In this document: piece after piece, positions 1 to 8,491 of the stretch
Position numbering within the stretch: position 1 is the first letter of the stretch
How the letters are laid out: each line of letters opens with the position of its first letter
From: Winogradskyella aurantiaca
GTDB lineage: Bacteria > Bacteroidota > Bacteroidia > Flavobacteriales > Flavobacteriaceae
NCBI RefSeq assembly: GCF_003362725.1
Contig: NZ_QKTV01000001.1
Location: forward strand, 806,001 to 870,000
DNA: 64,000 nt
Reading direction: 5' to 3'
Program-made: the position numbers and the translations under genes
The notes under the pieces: model-generated
What the model was told of the DNA's origin: nothing
What the model saw: only the letters and a program-made list of their open reading frames with translations
Databases searched by the model: none

Positions 1-159
1 AGCTTGATGGTAGTTTGAGACAACTGTACATAATAACATACATTTGCCTGATTGAACAACCACACTACCATGTGCTTGTTTTGCTAGTTTTCCGGTTTCA
101 ATAGAAATTTCTCTACCGTCACCAAGGTCAATGACCTCTTTAAATGTTTGTGGAATCAT
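1..159 (-). CDS. pnp: Polyribonucleotide nucleotidyltransferase, N-terminal part only
   Basis: The first 53 codons of PNPase; the rest lies beyond the window edge. The enzyme degrades RNA 3' to 5' by phosphorolysis in the cytoplasm. The translated start [18 protein letters not shown] followed by the [17 protein letters not shown] stretch is the typical N-terminus of flavobacterial PNPase, the first RNase PH fold. The reading frame is open to base 1. It lies downstream of rpsO on the same strand, the usual rpsO-pnp order, but a terminator hairpin separates them, so read-through or a separate promoter in 160-330 must supply pnp. Confidence 0.9.
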   Translation of the reverse strand, partial: MIPQTFKEVIDLGDGREISIETGKLAKQAHGSVVVQSGKCMLLCTVVSNYHQA

Positions 160-323
160 TAATTTTTTTTTCTGTCTCAATTACTGTATGAGACTTGTTA
201 AACAATGGTCGTTGTGTTGTTGTGTAGTGATGAGACCAATGAAAAACTTATGTTCTAAAACTATTTAGAACGCTGCTTAATTTTAAAGTTCAGCTGTTAT
301 ACTCTTCTGAATGAGTTAATGTA

Positions 324-350
324 TAAAAAAACCACGCACAAGGGCGTGGT
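324..350 (-). terminator. Rho-independent terminator after rpsO
   Basis: A 7-bp perfect stem (ACCACGC at 331-337 with GCGTGGT at 344-350) is followed, reading the minus strand, by a run of Ts. It starts 7 nt past the rpsO stop and separates rpsO from pnp, as in other bacteria where it acts as an attenuating terminator. Confidence 0.8.
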
Positions 351-356
351 TTCGTA

Positions 357-626
357 TTATTTTCTTAAGCCTAACTCCTTAACAATGGCACGATATCTTA
401 AGATATCTACTTTAGTTAAGTAATCTAGTAAGGCACGTCTCTTACCTACCAATTTCACAAGGGCACGCTCTGTATTATAATCTTTACGATTTTGTTTAAG
501 GTGCCCAGTCAGGTGATTAATTCGGTGAGTAAATAACGCGATTTGACCTTCGGCAGAACCGGTATCGTTTTTTCCTTTCCCGTGTTTAGCGAAGATTTCT
601 TCTTTTGTCTCTTTTGTTAAATACAT
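357..626 (-). CDS. rpsO: 30S ribosomal protein S15
   Basis: An 89-residue protein, the standard S15 length. S15 is a primary binder of 16S rRNA in the platform of the small subunit. The conserved DTGSAEGQIALFTHRI and HLKQNRKDYNTERAL segments, then the KRRALLDYL helix, are plain. Transcribed toward pnp. A perfect TATATTTG -7 element lies at 681-688 on the minus strand, giving a leader of about 50 nt that can form a hairpin (658-676), a possible site for the autoregulation known for S15 in other bacteria. Confidence 0.98.
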   Translation of the reverse strand: MYLTKETKEEIFAKHGKGKNDTGSAEGQIALFTHRINHLTGHLKQNRKDYNTERALVKLVGKRRALLDYLTKVDILRYRAIVKELGLRK

Positions 627-657
627 TCCAATATTATTTCAATGATTATTATGTATA

Positions 658-676
658 CTGAAAGTCTTTCTTTCAG
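658..676 (-). promoter_or_regulatory. Hairpin in the rpsO mRNA leader
   Basis: CTGAAAG (658-664) and CTTTCAG (670-676) are exact reverse complements with a 5-nt loop, just after the expected transcription start and about 32 nt upstream of the rpsO start codon. S15 represses its own mRNA through leader structures that differ between bacterial groups. That this hairpin is such a site is inference from position only. Confidence 0.4.
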
Positions 677-680
677 GCGG

Positions 681-688
681 CAAATATA
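681..688 (-). promoter_or_regulatory. Promoter -7 element for rpsO
   Basis: CAAATATA on the plus strand reads TATATTTG on the minus strand, an exact match to the Bacteroidota -7 consensus TAnnTTTG, 55 nt before the rpsO ATG. No clear -33 TTTG was found. Confidence 0.5.
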
Positions 689-812
689 AGTATTTTAATT
701 AGATGGACTTTAGATAATTACTAAAAAGATTAATAATGATTTTTTCTTCAGTATTAAACCATTTCTCTGATCAGCAGTCTTATAACCACATTAACTCAAA
801 AAATATTAAATC

Positions 813-1658
813 ATGAATCCTTATCAAAGAAAATTTCTATCCTTAGTTATTGTTGCGGGTCTAGTTCTAATGCCGACCTCCTGTTCAGATACGATTGATA
901 CTAATGAAGACAATGCATTAATTGATGATACCTCAGAGATTATCAACTCTACTGAAATTGACGAGTTGGACAGTGTGTTGGCCGATTTGGTAATTGACAC
1001 TTATGAAACCTACGAAACCAATGATGCTGGTAGAATTTCTCAACCTCCTTCATTACCGGAGTGTGTAACTGTGCAATTAACGACACAACAAAACTATAGA
1101 GAATTAGTAATCGATTTTGGTAATGAGGGCTGTTTGGTGAGAGATCATTTATTAAGAGGTCAGATTGTTGTTACGTACACTAGAGATCCCGAAGCGCAGG
1201 AACTGCTTATTAACTACGTTTTAATCAATTTCTTCTTTAATGCAAAAGGTATTGAAGCTAATAGAACCATTCTAAGGGAACGCAGTAATGAGAATGGTAA
1301 TCCAATGTTTACACATAATCTTGACGTTACAGTGACTTGGCCAAATGGCATGCAAGCCTCAAGAACCGGGACAAAAATAAGAGAGTGGATTGAAGGTGCT
1401 GGAAGTGGTTTGTTTAGTGATAATGTATACGAAGTTACTGGGAACTGGACGACAACATTCGTTAACGGCAATACGCATACATACGAGGTGATTGAACCTC
1501 TTAGAAGAGAAGTTGTTTGTATCTACTTTGTTTCAGGTTCCTTTGAAGTACAACGCACAAATTTTGGAGGTGTGTTTGACTTTGGTGATGGCGGTTGTGA
1601 TAACAATGCGACATTCACCTTTAATAACGGTCAAGAAATTCCTATAACGCTCAATTAG
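813..1658 (+). CDS. Secreted lipoprotein of unknown function
   Basis: 281 residues. The N-terminus has a basic start, a hydrophobic segment and a lipobox ending MPTSC, so a signal peptidase II lipoprotein is expected, probably on the outer membrane. An acidic linker rich in D/E/T follows. The body has two similar Cys-bearing segments: one around residue 85-115 with VIDFGNEGC and one at the C-terminus with FDFGDGGCDNNA, suggesting a repeated beta-rich fold with Cys pairs. No enzyme motif was recognised. It is monocistronic, with a strong terminator after it. The pattern resembles uncharacterised lipoproteins of Flavobacteriaceae; function not assigned. Confidence 0.75.
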   Translation: MNPYQRKFLSLVIVAGLVLMPTSCSDTIDTNEDNALIDDTSEIINSTEIDELDSVLADLVIDTYETYETNDAGRISQPPSLPECVTVQLTTQQNYRELVIDFGNEGCLVRDHLLRGQIVVTYTRDPEAQELLINYVLINFFFNAKGIEANRTILRERSNENGNPMFTHNLDVTVTWPNGMQASRTGTKIREWIEGAGSGLFSDNVYEVTGNWTTTFVNGNTHTYEVIEPLRREVVCIYFVSGSFEVQRTNFGGVFDFGDGGCDNNATFTFNNGQEIPITLN

Positions 1659-1683
1659 AACGTTAGTTTAAGTTGGTTGGTTT

Positions 1684-1721
1684 GAAGCGAGTGAATCTTA
1701 GTTTACTCGCTTCTCTTTTTT
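1684..1721 (+). terminator. Rho-independent terminator
   Basis: A 12-bp stem with one G-T pair (1684-1695 with 1702-1713) is followed by TCTTTTTT. It ends the 813-1658 transcript and abuts the stop codon of the convergent lipoprotein gene. Confidence 0.85.
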
Positions 1722-2256
1722 AAACAAGGTCTACAGTAACAGTAGTCTCAAGAGTAATAATAATGTCAAATTGTACAGGCGTTCCGTTTACTGTTCCAGT
1801 AATACCAATACTAATTTCATTGTTATTTTCAAGTGCATTGCCAATAGCGGTTAAAAGGTCTGTGTTCTCAATTTCATAGACTGTGTTATTAGAATCAGAA
1901 TTGGGTAAGTTAATGTCACTAACCCCTATAGACTCTCCATTAAAAGTAACTGAAGCCTCGGTAATGGTGCCATTTTCTATTCCACTGTAATTATTAATCT
2001 CGTAAGTAAGAGAATTAATAGTCACATCTTGAATGAGATTCAGGTAATCCTCTATTTCTGGGCTGTCAGAAAGACTTATTGTAGTTGTTTCAGAGATACT
2101 CTGTGGGATTCCCATAGAGTCATCGGGTAAATTAACTGTAACTGTTGTTGAGAAATCTTCAGTTAATCTGAGTTCTGTTAGTTCATCAATTTCGTCACAC
2201 GAAAAGAACAATGTGACTAACAAAACAATTCCTAGATTTTTGAATAAATAATTCAT
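1720..2256 (-). CDS. Small lipoprotein of unknown function
   Basis: 178 residues beginning with a signal peptide and lipobox (LFFSC at about residue 20), so it is probably a membrane-anchored lipoprotein. The mature part is acidic, rich in N, T, S and I, has no cysteine and looks all-beta: alternating TTVTVNLP and SIGITGTVNG-type strands. No catalytic motif was seen. It follows accD on the same strand after 56 bp and could be a tail gene of the fbaA-accD run. Function unknown. Confidence 0.7.
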   Translation of the reverse strand: MNYLFKNLGIVLLVTLFFSCDEIDELTELRLTEDFSTTVTVNLPDDSMGIPQSISETTTISLSDSPEIEDYLNLIQDVTINSLTYEINNYSGIENGTITEASVTFNGESIGVSDINLPNSDSNNTVYEIENTDLLTAIGNALENNNEISIGITGTVNGTPVQFDIIITLETTVTVDLV

Positions 2257-2312
2257 GATTATAGATTTGGGTTCCTCTTACAATATTATGAAAATCATTT
2301 TAAATCAACACT

Positions 2313-3173
2313 TTAAGCTATTCTCAAGGGTTGGTTTAAAATTAAATCGAGATATAAATTTATTTGTGTTTTTAGATTCTTTCTATGTGTAATGAAGTCC
2401 AAAAATCCATGTTCCAAAAGAAATTCAGAGGTCTGAAATCCTTCTGGTAGCTCTTTTCCAGTAGTATCTCTTACAACCCTTGGGCCTGCAAATCCAATTA
2501 AGGCACCAGGTTCAGCGATATTTATATCACCAAGCATGGCAAAAGAAGCTGTTGTACCACCCGTTGTTGGATCTGTACATAAAGAAATATACGGGATTTT
2601 AGCTTCTGCTAATTGTGCTAATTTGGCAGAAGTTTTTGCTAATTGCATAAGCGATAAAGCAGCCTCCATCATTCTTGCTCCTCCCGATTTACTGATAATC
2701 ATAAAAGGAATGTTGTTTTTTAAGGAATAATCTGCAGCTCTCGCAATCTTTTCACCAACAACACTTCCCATAGAACCACCAATAAAAGCAAAATCCATAC
2801 AAGCAATTACCAAATCCTTACCCATAGATTTCCCAACGGCTGTACGTACTGCATCTTTAAGATGAGTTTTCTTATGGGCAGCCTTTAGACGGTCCGGATA
2901 TTTTTTTGTGTCCACAAACTTTAATGGATCTTTTGAAGACAAATCAGCATTTAATTCTTCAAACTGGTTGTCATCAAACAATATTTCAAAGTATTCTTTA
3001 CTACCAATTCTAACATGGTAACCATCCTCAGGACTTACATAATGGTTTTGCTCAAGTTCCTTGGTGTCAATTATTTTACCAGTTGGGGATTTATACCACA
3101 GTCCTTTGGGAGTGTCTTTTTTCTCTTCGGTAGTAGTTTGGATTCCTTTGTCTTTTCTTTTAAACCAGGCCAT
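2313..3173 (-). CDS. accD: Acetyl-CoA carboxylase carboxyltransferase beta subunit
   Basis: 286 residues. AccD with AccA moves the carboxyl group from biotin to acetyl-CoA, the first committed step of fatty acid synthesis. The carboxyltransferase core is clear ([54 protein letters not shown]). Oddity: the N-terminal zinc ribbon, which has four cysteines at 27, 30, 46 and 49 in E. coli, is present as sequence (LWYKSPTGK and YVSPEDGYH) but all four ligand positions are Ser, Gly, Ser and Asp, so zinc cannot bind there. It lies 49 bp downstream of fbaA and is probably cotranscribed. Confidence 0.95.
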   Translation of the reverse strand: MAWFKRKDKGIQTTTEEKKDTPKGLWYKSPTGKIIDTKELEQNHYVSPEDGYHVRIGSKEYFEILFDDNQFEELNADLSSKDPLKFVDTKKYPDRLKAAHKKTHLKDAVRTAVGKSMGKDLVIACMDFAFIGGSMGSVVGEKIARAADYSLKNNIPFMIISKSGGARMMEAALSLMQLAKTSAKLAQLAEAKIPYISLCTDPTTGGTTASFAMLGDINIAEPGALIGFAGPRVVRDTTGKELPEGFQTSEFLLEHGFLDFITHRKNLKTQINLYLDLILNQPLRIA

Positions 3174-3222
3174 AGTTGTGTGCTTTAATTAATCTCTAAT
3201 TTGATGCTAAGATTAAACAGAA

Positions 3223-4290
3223 TTAAAGAGTATTGATGTTGTTGAGATCTTCGAATGCCTTTTTAAGACGTTCGACGAATGTCTGTTCACCTTTTCGCAG
3301 CCATACTCTTGGGTCGTAGAATTTCTTATTTGGTACATCGTCACCTTCAGGATTCCCTATTTGTCCTTGCAAATAGGCTGATTTCTCATCCATATAGTCA
3401 CGAATTCCACTCATAAAGGCGTACTGTAAATCTGTATCGATATTCATTTTTATAACGCCATAGCTAATTCCCTCACGAATTTCTTCAACTGTAGATCCAG
3501 AACCTCCGTGGAATACAAAGTCTATATGGTTATGTTCAACATTATACCTTTCACTAATATAATCTTGAGAATTCTTTAAGATCTTCGGTGTTAGTTTAAC
3601 ATTGCCAGGTTTGTAAACCCCATGCACATTTCCAAAAGCGGCAGCTATAGTAAACTGATCACTAACTTTACTTAATTCTTCATAGGCATATGCTACCTCT
3701 TCAGGTTGTGTGTATAGTTTAGAATCATCAACATCACTGTTGTCTACACCATCTTCCTCACCACCAGTAATCCCTAATTCTATTTCTAAGGTCATACCCA
3801 TTTTTTTCATGCGCTCAAGGTAAGTTTTGCAAATGGCAATATTTTCTTCAATAGGTTCCTCAGATAAGTCAATCATGTGACTACTAAAAAGTGGTTTGCC
3901 TGTTTTTTCAAAATGAGCTTCACTCGCATCTAAGAGGCCGTCTATCCAAGGAAGAAGTTTTTTCGCGCAGTGATCGGTATGTAAAATCACAGGAACTCCA
4001 TATGCTTCAGACATGTGATGAACATGATGTGCCCCAGCTATGGCGCCAGCTATAGCAGACGCTTGTCCCTCATTATTCATTCCTTTGCCTGCATTAAACT
4101 GTGCACCACCATTAGAAAATTGAATGATAACAGGTGAATTTAAATCGCGTGCAGTCTCTAAAACACCATTGATAGTATTTGAACCAATGACATTTACAGC
4201 TGGCAATGCAAACCCTTTTTCTTTGGCAAGTTTGAAAATATTTTGAACCTCGTAACCCGTTGCAACGCCGGGCTTAATTGAATGACTCAT
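3223..4290 (-). CDS. fbaA: Class II fructose-bisphosphate aldolase
   Basis: 355 residues, close to the E. coli FbaA length. It cleaves fructose 1,6-bisphosphate to dihydroxyacetone phosphate and glyceraldehyde 3-phosphate in glycolysis and works in reverse in gluconeogenesis. Zinc-binding and active-site motifs are visible: HTDHCAKK, ELGITGGEEDG, GNVHGVYKPG and FHGGSGS. First gene of a probable fbaA-accD transcript. A TATTTTTG -7 element lies 31-38 nt upstream on the minus strand (4321-4328). Confidence 0.97.
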   Translation of the reverse strand: MSHSIKPGVATGYEVQNIFKLAKEKGFALPAVNVIGSNTINGVLETARDLNSPVIIQFSNGGAQFNAGKGMNNEGQASAIAGAIAGAHHVHHMSEAYGVPVILHTDHCAKKLLPWIDGLLDASEAHFEKTGKPLFSSHMIDLSEEPIEENIAICKTYLERMKKMGMTLEIELGITGGEEDGVDNSDVDDSKLYTQPEEVAYAYEELSKVSDQFTIAAAFGNVHGVYKPGNVKLTPKILKNSQDYISERYNVEHNHIDFVFHGGSGSTVEEIREGISYGVIKMNIDTDLQYAFMSGIRDYMDEKSAYLQGQIGNPEGDDVPNKKFYDPRVWLRKGEQTFVERLKKAFEDLNNINTL

Positions 4291-4320
4291 TAGTTGACAA
4301 TTTTTTTGTTAAATAAAAGT

Positions 4321-4328
4321 CAAAAATA
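4321..4328 (-). promoter_or_regulatory. Promoter -7 element for fbaA
   Basis: The minus strand reads TATTTTTG, matching TAnnTTTG, about 30 nt before the fbaA start. No convincing -33 box is visible. Confidence 0.4.
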
Positions 4329-4386
4329 ACGATTTTCAGCGAATGGGGATATGACTATTGTTGTATTTCCATTATGAAGAAATCTC

Positions 4387-6963
4387 TTAAAAAGGATAGT
4401 TGATACCAATATTAAGTACGGCATTGGAAAAGTTAAAATCTGTAAACCAACGCTTGCTCATTTCTCTGGCGGGATTGTAGGTTTTAAAGCCGGTATCAAG
4501 TCTTGCGACGAAGAAATCAAAGTCATATCTAAGACCTAATCCAGATCCAACGGCTATGTCTTTTAGAGAGGCAATTCCAGTAAGAGTTGCACCTGGTTCT
4601 TCTGTATCATCAAGAACATTCCAAATGTTACCGACATCAACAAAAACGGCACCATCAAAACTTCCAAATAAATTAAAGCGTTGTTCCAAACTAAAATGCA
4701 ATTTGAAATTAGCTTCATTAAATTCCTCACCATTATTAACACTTCCCGGACCAAGGCTATATGCCGCCCATGCCCTATTATCATTAGGCCCCCCAGCAAA
4801 GAAACTTTTTGCAAATGGAATACTGGTGGAATTTCCGTAGGGGATGGCTATACCAACAAAGCTTCTGGCAGCCAAGACATTTTTCCCGCCAAAGCCCCAA
4901 TATTTTACAAAATCTAATTCGGTTTTTACATACTGCGAAAAGGCCACCCCAAAAACCTCATATCTTCCATCAGCATTTCTTGGGCCATTGAAAAGACTGG
5001 ATAATCCTTGCAACAAATTACCAGCCAACTCTATGTTAGATCTGAAAATGTAAAAGGTATTATCTGTTAACCCCTCTCTGTTATCTTTACGATATCGGAA
5101 GGTGGTTGAGACGATAAGGTTATTTTCAGTCAGTCTTTGTTTACGACTTTCAATATTTAATACATCAATATATTCCGGATCCCCTGGTTCTAGTATTGTA
5201 TCCTCGTTTATTACATCCTCAATAAACATGTTGGCACCATCTGGTATACTCAAATTTTCATCATCATCAATGTAACCAATATCTTTTGCGATTTGATTCA
5301 ATCGATTGTAGGATGTTGTATAAACATTAAAATATTCATTTGGATTTAGGTTTCTTACATATTGAGCGTTTATTAGATCTAATGAATTAGTTACCGATTC
5401 GGATGGGAACCAATCATAAGTTAATATTCCTGACCATGACTGTTTGTCTAATCCAATATTGGTTTGCCCAGTACCAGTAAGATTGATGCGTGTTGTTGGC
5501 GACATGTATTTAGGTACAATACTATCAGTATTAAAAGGCAGTAAAAATCGTGGAACCGTCAGCCCAATGTTTCCACCAAATTCATTGACATTGAAGAAGG
5601 GATCATCTGGATTTCTATTCTCTGATGTTGAAGAACCGATACTTCCTAACAAGGAAAAATCCAATGACTCGGCGCCTTTAAAGACATTTCTTATTTTTAA
5701 ACCAGTGTTAAAGGCTATTCCAATATTCTGGATATTACTTGTGGTGATTTCCGGTTCAAAAAACAAGGAGTATTTCTTTTTTGGCGCCAGGTAAATATTT
5801 GCGGTTAATGTGGTGTCCTCCTTGTTTTCAATGTACTCGATGCTCGGGTATCTGAACATTTGGAGTTGATTCAAGTATCGCAAAGTTCGGGTTCGATCTA
5901 TATCTCTGTAGACTGAAGAATCAGTGATAAATACAGCATCGGTTAAAGCTTTTGGCTTAAATTTCATGCGGTCATAACTGTATAATTTATAGCCTTTAAA
6001 TTGGGTCGAGTCTTTAATTATTCTGTTATCACGCTGGTTAATCTTTACATCGGTATAGATGTTGATATTTTTTATTTTATAAACTTTAAAAGGCTCTATT
6101 CTTGAGGAATCTTTATCCCTTACTAGTCTATTGGTAATAAATAATTCCGCATCGAAGGTATTGGTCTTACCAATAGTATCCAATTCAAAAAATACATTGT
6201 CTTGCCCAAAATAATATACACCTGAATTACGCATTAAGGTGGTAATACGCTCACGTTCCTCGGTATAGGTGTCTTCATTATATTGATCTCCTGGTACAAG
6301 AAGACTAGCCTCTCTGTGTTTTTTGAAAATAGTTTCAATCACAGGAGTTGCAATACTTAATTTTAATGAGTCTAGTGTGTAAGGATTGTTTTTTGTTATT
6401 ATATAAGTTACCTGGGCTCGCTGCGTGGAGTCTTTTGTCACCAAATAATTAACCTCATTATCTAACCACCCTTTCTTAAAGTAATAAGCTCTAAAGTTCT
6501 GGAGGGTTTTTTCTATTTGGGCTTCATCTAGAATTACAGGAGCCTCGCCAACCTTTTTTAGCCATGAATTAAAGTTTCGTTTAGATTGGAGCATATTTTC
6601 AAGTTGTTTTCTTGAATAAATACTCGTTCTGCGCTTCATCTTCTTTTCATTATCATATACCTTGGCTTGAATGATAGAATCTATATTTGGTCTAGCTAGA
6701 TTGTATACGTGCAGTTTAAACGGCATGTTGATTAGGCCAATTTTTCCATTCTCCTTTTGAATAATTAGATTTTTAACAGTCTTGTTCTTAACAACATTAC
6801 TATCTACAATGACGGTATTTTTTGAGATCAAATACTCAGATTCAGGTACCCGTTTCACAGCATTACAAGAAAAGAGAACTATTCCTATGCCAACACTAAA
6901 TAAGCTTAAGTGGAGGTCAAATATTTTTCGTTGAAGTAAATTTCGAAAACTAGTAAATCTCAA
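4387..6963 (-). CDS. tamL: TamL-like outer-membrane beta-barrel lipoprotein (Omp85 family)
   Basis: 858 residues. The N-terminus has a hydrophobic stretch ending LFSC (Cys33), a lipobox, unlike classical BamA or TamA. POTRA-like repeats follow (about 40-400), then a C-terminal 16-strand-type barrel with the conserved KSFFAGGPNDNRAWAAYSLGPG segment, the Omp85 lid-loop region, and a GLRYDFDFFVARLDTGFK tail. Bacteroidota carry such a lipidated TamA homologue (TamL), thought to act with TamB in outer-membrane protein or lipid transport. Divergent from the rRNA methyltransferase gene at 7065. BamA is the alternative reading; the lipobox favours TamL. Confidence 0.82.
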   Translation of the reverse strand: MRFTSFRNLLQRKIFDLHLSLFSVGIGIVLFSCNAVKRVPESEYLISKNTVIVDSNVVKNKTVKNLIIQKENGKIGLINMPFKLHVYNLARPNIDSIIQAKVYDNEKKMKRRTSIYSRKQLENMLQSKRNFNSWLKKVGEAPVILDEAQIEKTLQNFRAYYFKKGWLDNEVNYLVTKDSTQRAQVTYIITKNNPYTLDSLKLSIATPVIETIFKKHREASLLVPGDQYNEDTYTEERERITTLMRNSGVYYFGQDNVFFELDTIGKTNTFDAELFITNRLVRDKDSSRIEPFKVYKIKNINIYTDVKINQRDNRIIKDSTQFKGYKLYSYDRMKFKPKALTDAVFITDSSVYRDIDRTRTLRYLNQLQMFRYPSIEYIENKEDTTLTANIYLAPKKKYSLFFEPEITTSNIQNIGIAFNTGLKIRNVFKGAESLDFSLLGSIGSSTSENRNPDDPFFNVNEFGGNIGLTVPRFLLPFNTDSIVPKYMSPTTRINLTGTGQTNIGLDKQSWSGILTYDWFPSESVTNSLDLINAQYVRNLNPNEYFNVYTTSYNRLNQIAKDIGYIDDDENLSIPDGANMFIEDVINEDTILEPGDPEYIDVLNIESRKQRLTENNLIVSTTFRYRKDNREGLTDNTFYIFRSNIELAGNLLQGLSSLFNGPRNADGRYEVFGVAFSQYVKTELDFVKYWGFGGKNVLAARSFVGIAIPYGNSTSIPFAKSFFAGGPNDNRAWAAYSLGPGSVNNGEEFNEANFKLHFSLEQRFNLFGSFDGAVFVDVGNIWNVLDDTEEPGATLTGIASLKDIAVGSGLGLRYDFDFFVARLDTGFKTYNPAREMSKRWFTDFNFSNAVLNIGINYPF

Positions 6964-7064
6964 TTTGGCAATTATTTGCTGATAATAACACTATTGGGCA
7001 AAAAATATTCCAAAATATACTAATTTGCTCGTGTTTATGCATAAACAAAAGTAACGACATTTTA

Positions 7065-7787
7065 ATGTTATCAAAGAATCAGATCAAGTTAATTAAAGGT
7101 CTTAGTCTTAAAAAAAACCGGACCCAACTGAAGTTATTTACGGTTGAAGGAAGAAAAGGGATTATCGAATTTTTAAATTCAGATTTTAAATGTCGTTCAA
7201 TCTACAGTACAGATCCTGAATTATTTAAACGTGAGCAGGTTTCAGTTATTTCAGAAAGTGACCTCAGACGTATTTCTCAGCTTAAGACCCCAAATAAGGC
7301 GCTTGCAATATTCGAGATTCCCAAAGAAACCATTGTGGATGAGTCTGGTCTTATTGTGGCATTGGATGATATAAAAGATCCTGGAAATTTGGGAACAATT
7401 ATTAGACTCTGTGATTGGTTTGGGGTGACTGAGATTATTTGTAGCCACCAAACAGTTGATTGCTATAACTCTAAAGTTGTGCAGGCTTCAATGGGATCTT
7501 TATCCCGAATCAATATACACTACTTGAATCTGGAAGATTATTTAAGATCCTATTCCAATCCTATTTATGGAACCTATTTAAAGGGTGTATCCATTTATCA
7601 AACTCACTTTACTATGCAAGGGATTTTGTTAATGGGCAATGAATCGAACGGAATCTCTCAATCATTAGAAGCATTGGTTACTAATAAGATTACCATTCCC
7701 CAGTATGTTAAGGTGATTGAAACTGAAAGTTTAAATGTGGCTACTGCGACGGCCATCTGTTTGGCAGAGATCAAGAGATCTATCTAA
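7065..7787 (+). CDS. TrmH/SpoU-family RNA 2'-O-methyltransferase
   Basis: 240 residues. A SPOUT-class methyltransferase that uses SAM to methylate a ribose 2'-OH in tRNA or rRNA. The N-terminal substrate-binding part (KLIKGLSLKKNRTQLKLFTVEGRKGI) is followed by the knotted catalytic domain with motif 1 (DDIKDPGNLGTIIR), motif 2 (LLMGNESNGIS) and motif 3 (ESLNVATATAI). It resembles RlmB, which modifies G2251 of 23S rRNA, but the target cannot be fixed from sequence. It ends in an 8-bp convergent overlap with porT. Confidence 0.9.
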   Translation: MLSKNQIKLIKGLSLKKNRTQLKLFTVEGRKGIIEFLNSDFKCRSIYSTDPELFKREQVSVISESDLRRISQLKTPNKALAIFEIPKETIVDESGLIVALDDIKDPGNLGTIIRLCDWFGVTEIICSHQTVDCYNSKVVQASMGSLSRINIHYLNLEDYLRSYSNPIYGTYLKGVSIYQTHFTMQGILLMGNESNGISQSLEALVTNKITIPQYVKVIETESLNVATATAICLAEIKRSI

Positions 7788-8490
7788 AGGCCAGGTTAAT
7801 AAAAATCCCTCTTGTTTTCATAGAATTAACATTGCCTGTCCAGGGGCTGTTAGGATCATTATCCCGAATTAATTCGTCATTGATGGCAAAGATTCCTCTA
7901 ATGGATGGGGTGAATTTGAAATAAGGCAGATAAAAGTCAATTCCAAATCCTACTTCATAGAAGTAGGTATTACTAGTCATCCTAAATTGACCAGCACTGT
8001 TGTCATCAGGGTTATCTTCATTACTGGATAAATTGATAGCCATAGATAGGCCACCAATAATAAAGGGTTTAAAATTATTTATTCGTTTAGTTGATGCCTT
8101 TAACAATAATGGGAAATGGACGTACGTAGATTTGACCTCTCTTATTAAATCAGAGTCGTTAAAATCTTCACCTTCAAAATAACTTTCATCGTATTTTAAT
8201 GTACGGGTAATAAAAAAAACACCTGGTTCCAAGCGCAAATTCAAATAGTCATTCAACCTTAAATCTCCAATTAGACCTAGCTGGAATCCTGCTGTATTAT
8301 CCACCAGAATATCATTCAGATCTTCCTCATAGGTAAACTTAAAGTCATAGCTATTAAATCCTAAGTAATATCCCCACGAAAGGGTCTCTTTGTCAAGATT
8401 TTCTTTGTTTTTAAGCTTTTCTTTGCTGAATAGTTGCGCTGAGGAACTAAGAGAGAAACATATAAGAATAAGACAAATAAAATGCTTCAT
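7780..8490 (-). CDS. porT: Type IX secretion/gliding protein PorT (SprT)
   Basis: 236 residues from the ATG at 8490; the longer open frame has an extra 13 codons with no signal peptide, whereas this start gives MKHFICLILICFSLSSSAQ, a clean signal peptide. The rest looks like a small outer-membrane beta-barrel of the PorT/OmpA-like type (GYYLGFNSYDFKF, LRLEPGVFF, GLSMAINLSS, TRGIFINLAFR at the end). In Bacteroidota porT usually sits directly after ubiE, as here with a 1-nt gap, which supports the assignment. PorT is needed for T9SS assembly. Confidence 0.88.
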   Translation of the reverse strand: MKHFICLILICFSLSSSAQLFSKEKLKNKENLDKETLSWGYYLGFNSYDFKFTYEEDLNDILVDNTAGFQLGLIGDLRLNDYLNLRLEPGVFFITRTLKYDESYFEGEDFNDSDLIREVKSTYVHFPLLLKASTKRINNFKPFIIGGLSMAINLSSNEDNPDDNSAGQFRMTSNTYFYEVGFGIDFYLPYFKFTPSIRGIFAINDELIRDNDPNSPWTGNVNSMKTRGIFINLAFR

Positions 8491-8491
8491 A

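Noticed and set aside
4556-5053. Several plus-strand open frames inside tamL
   Set aside because: Shadows of a well-supported minus-strand gene, with no recognisable motifs and multiple competing frames.
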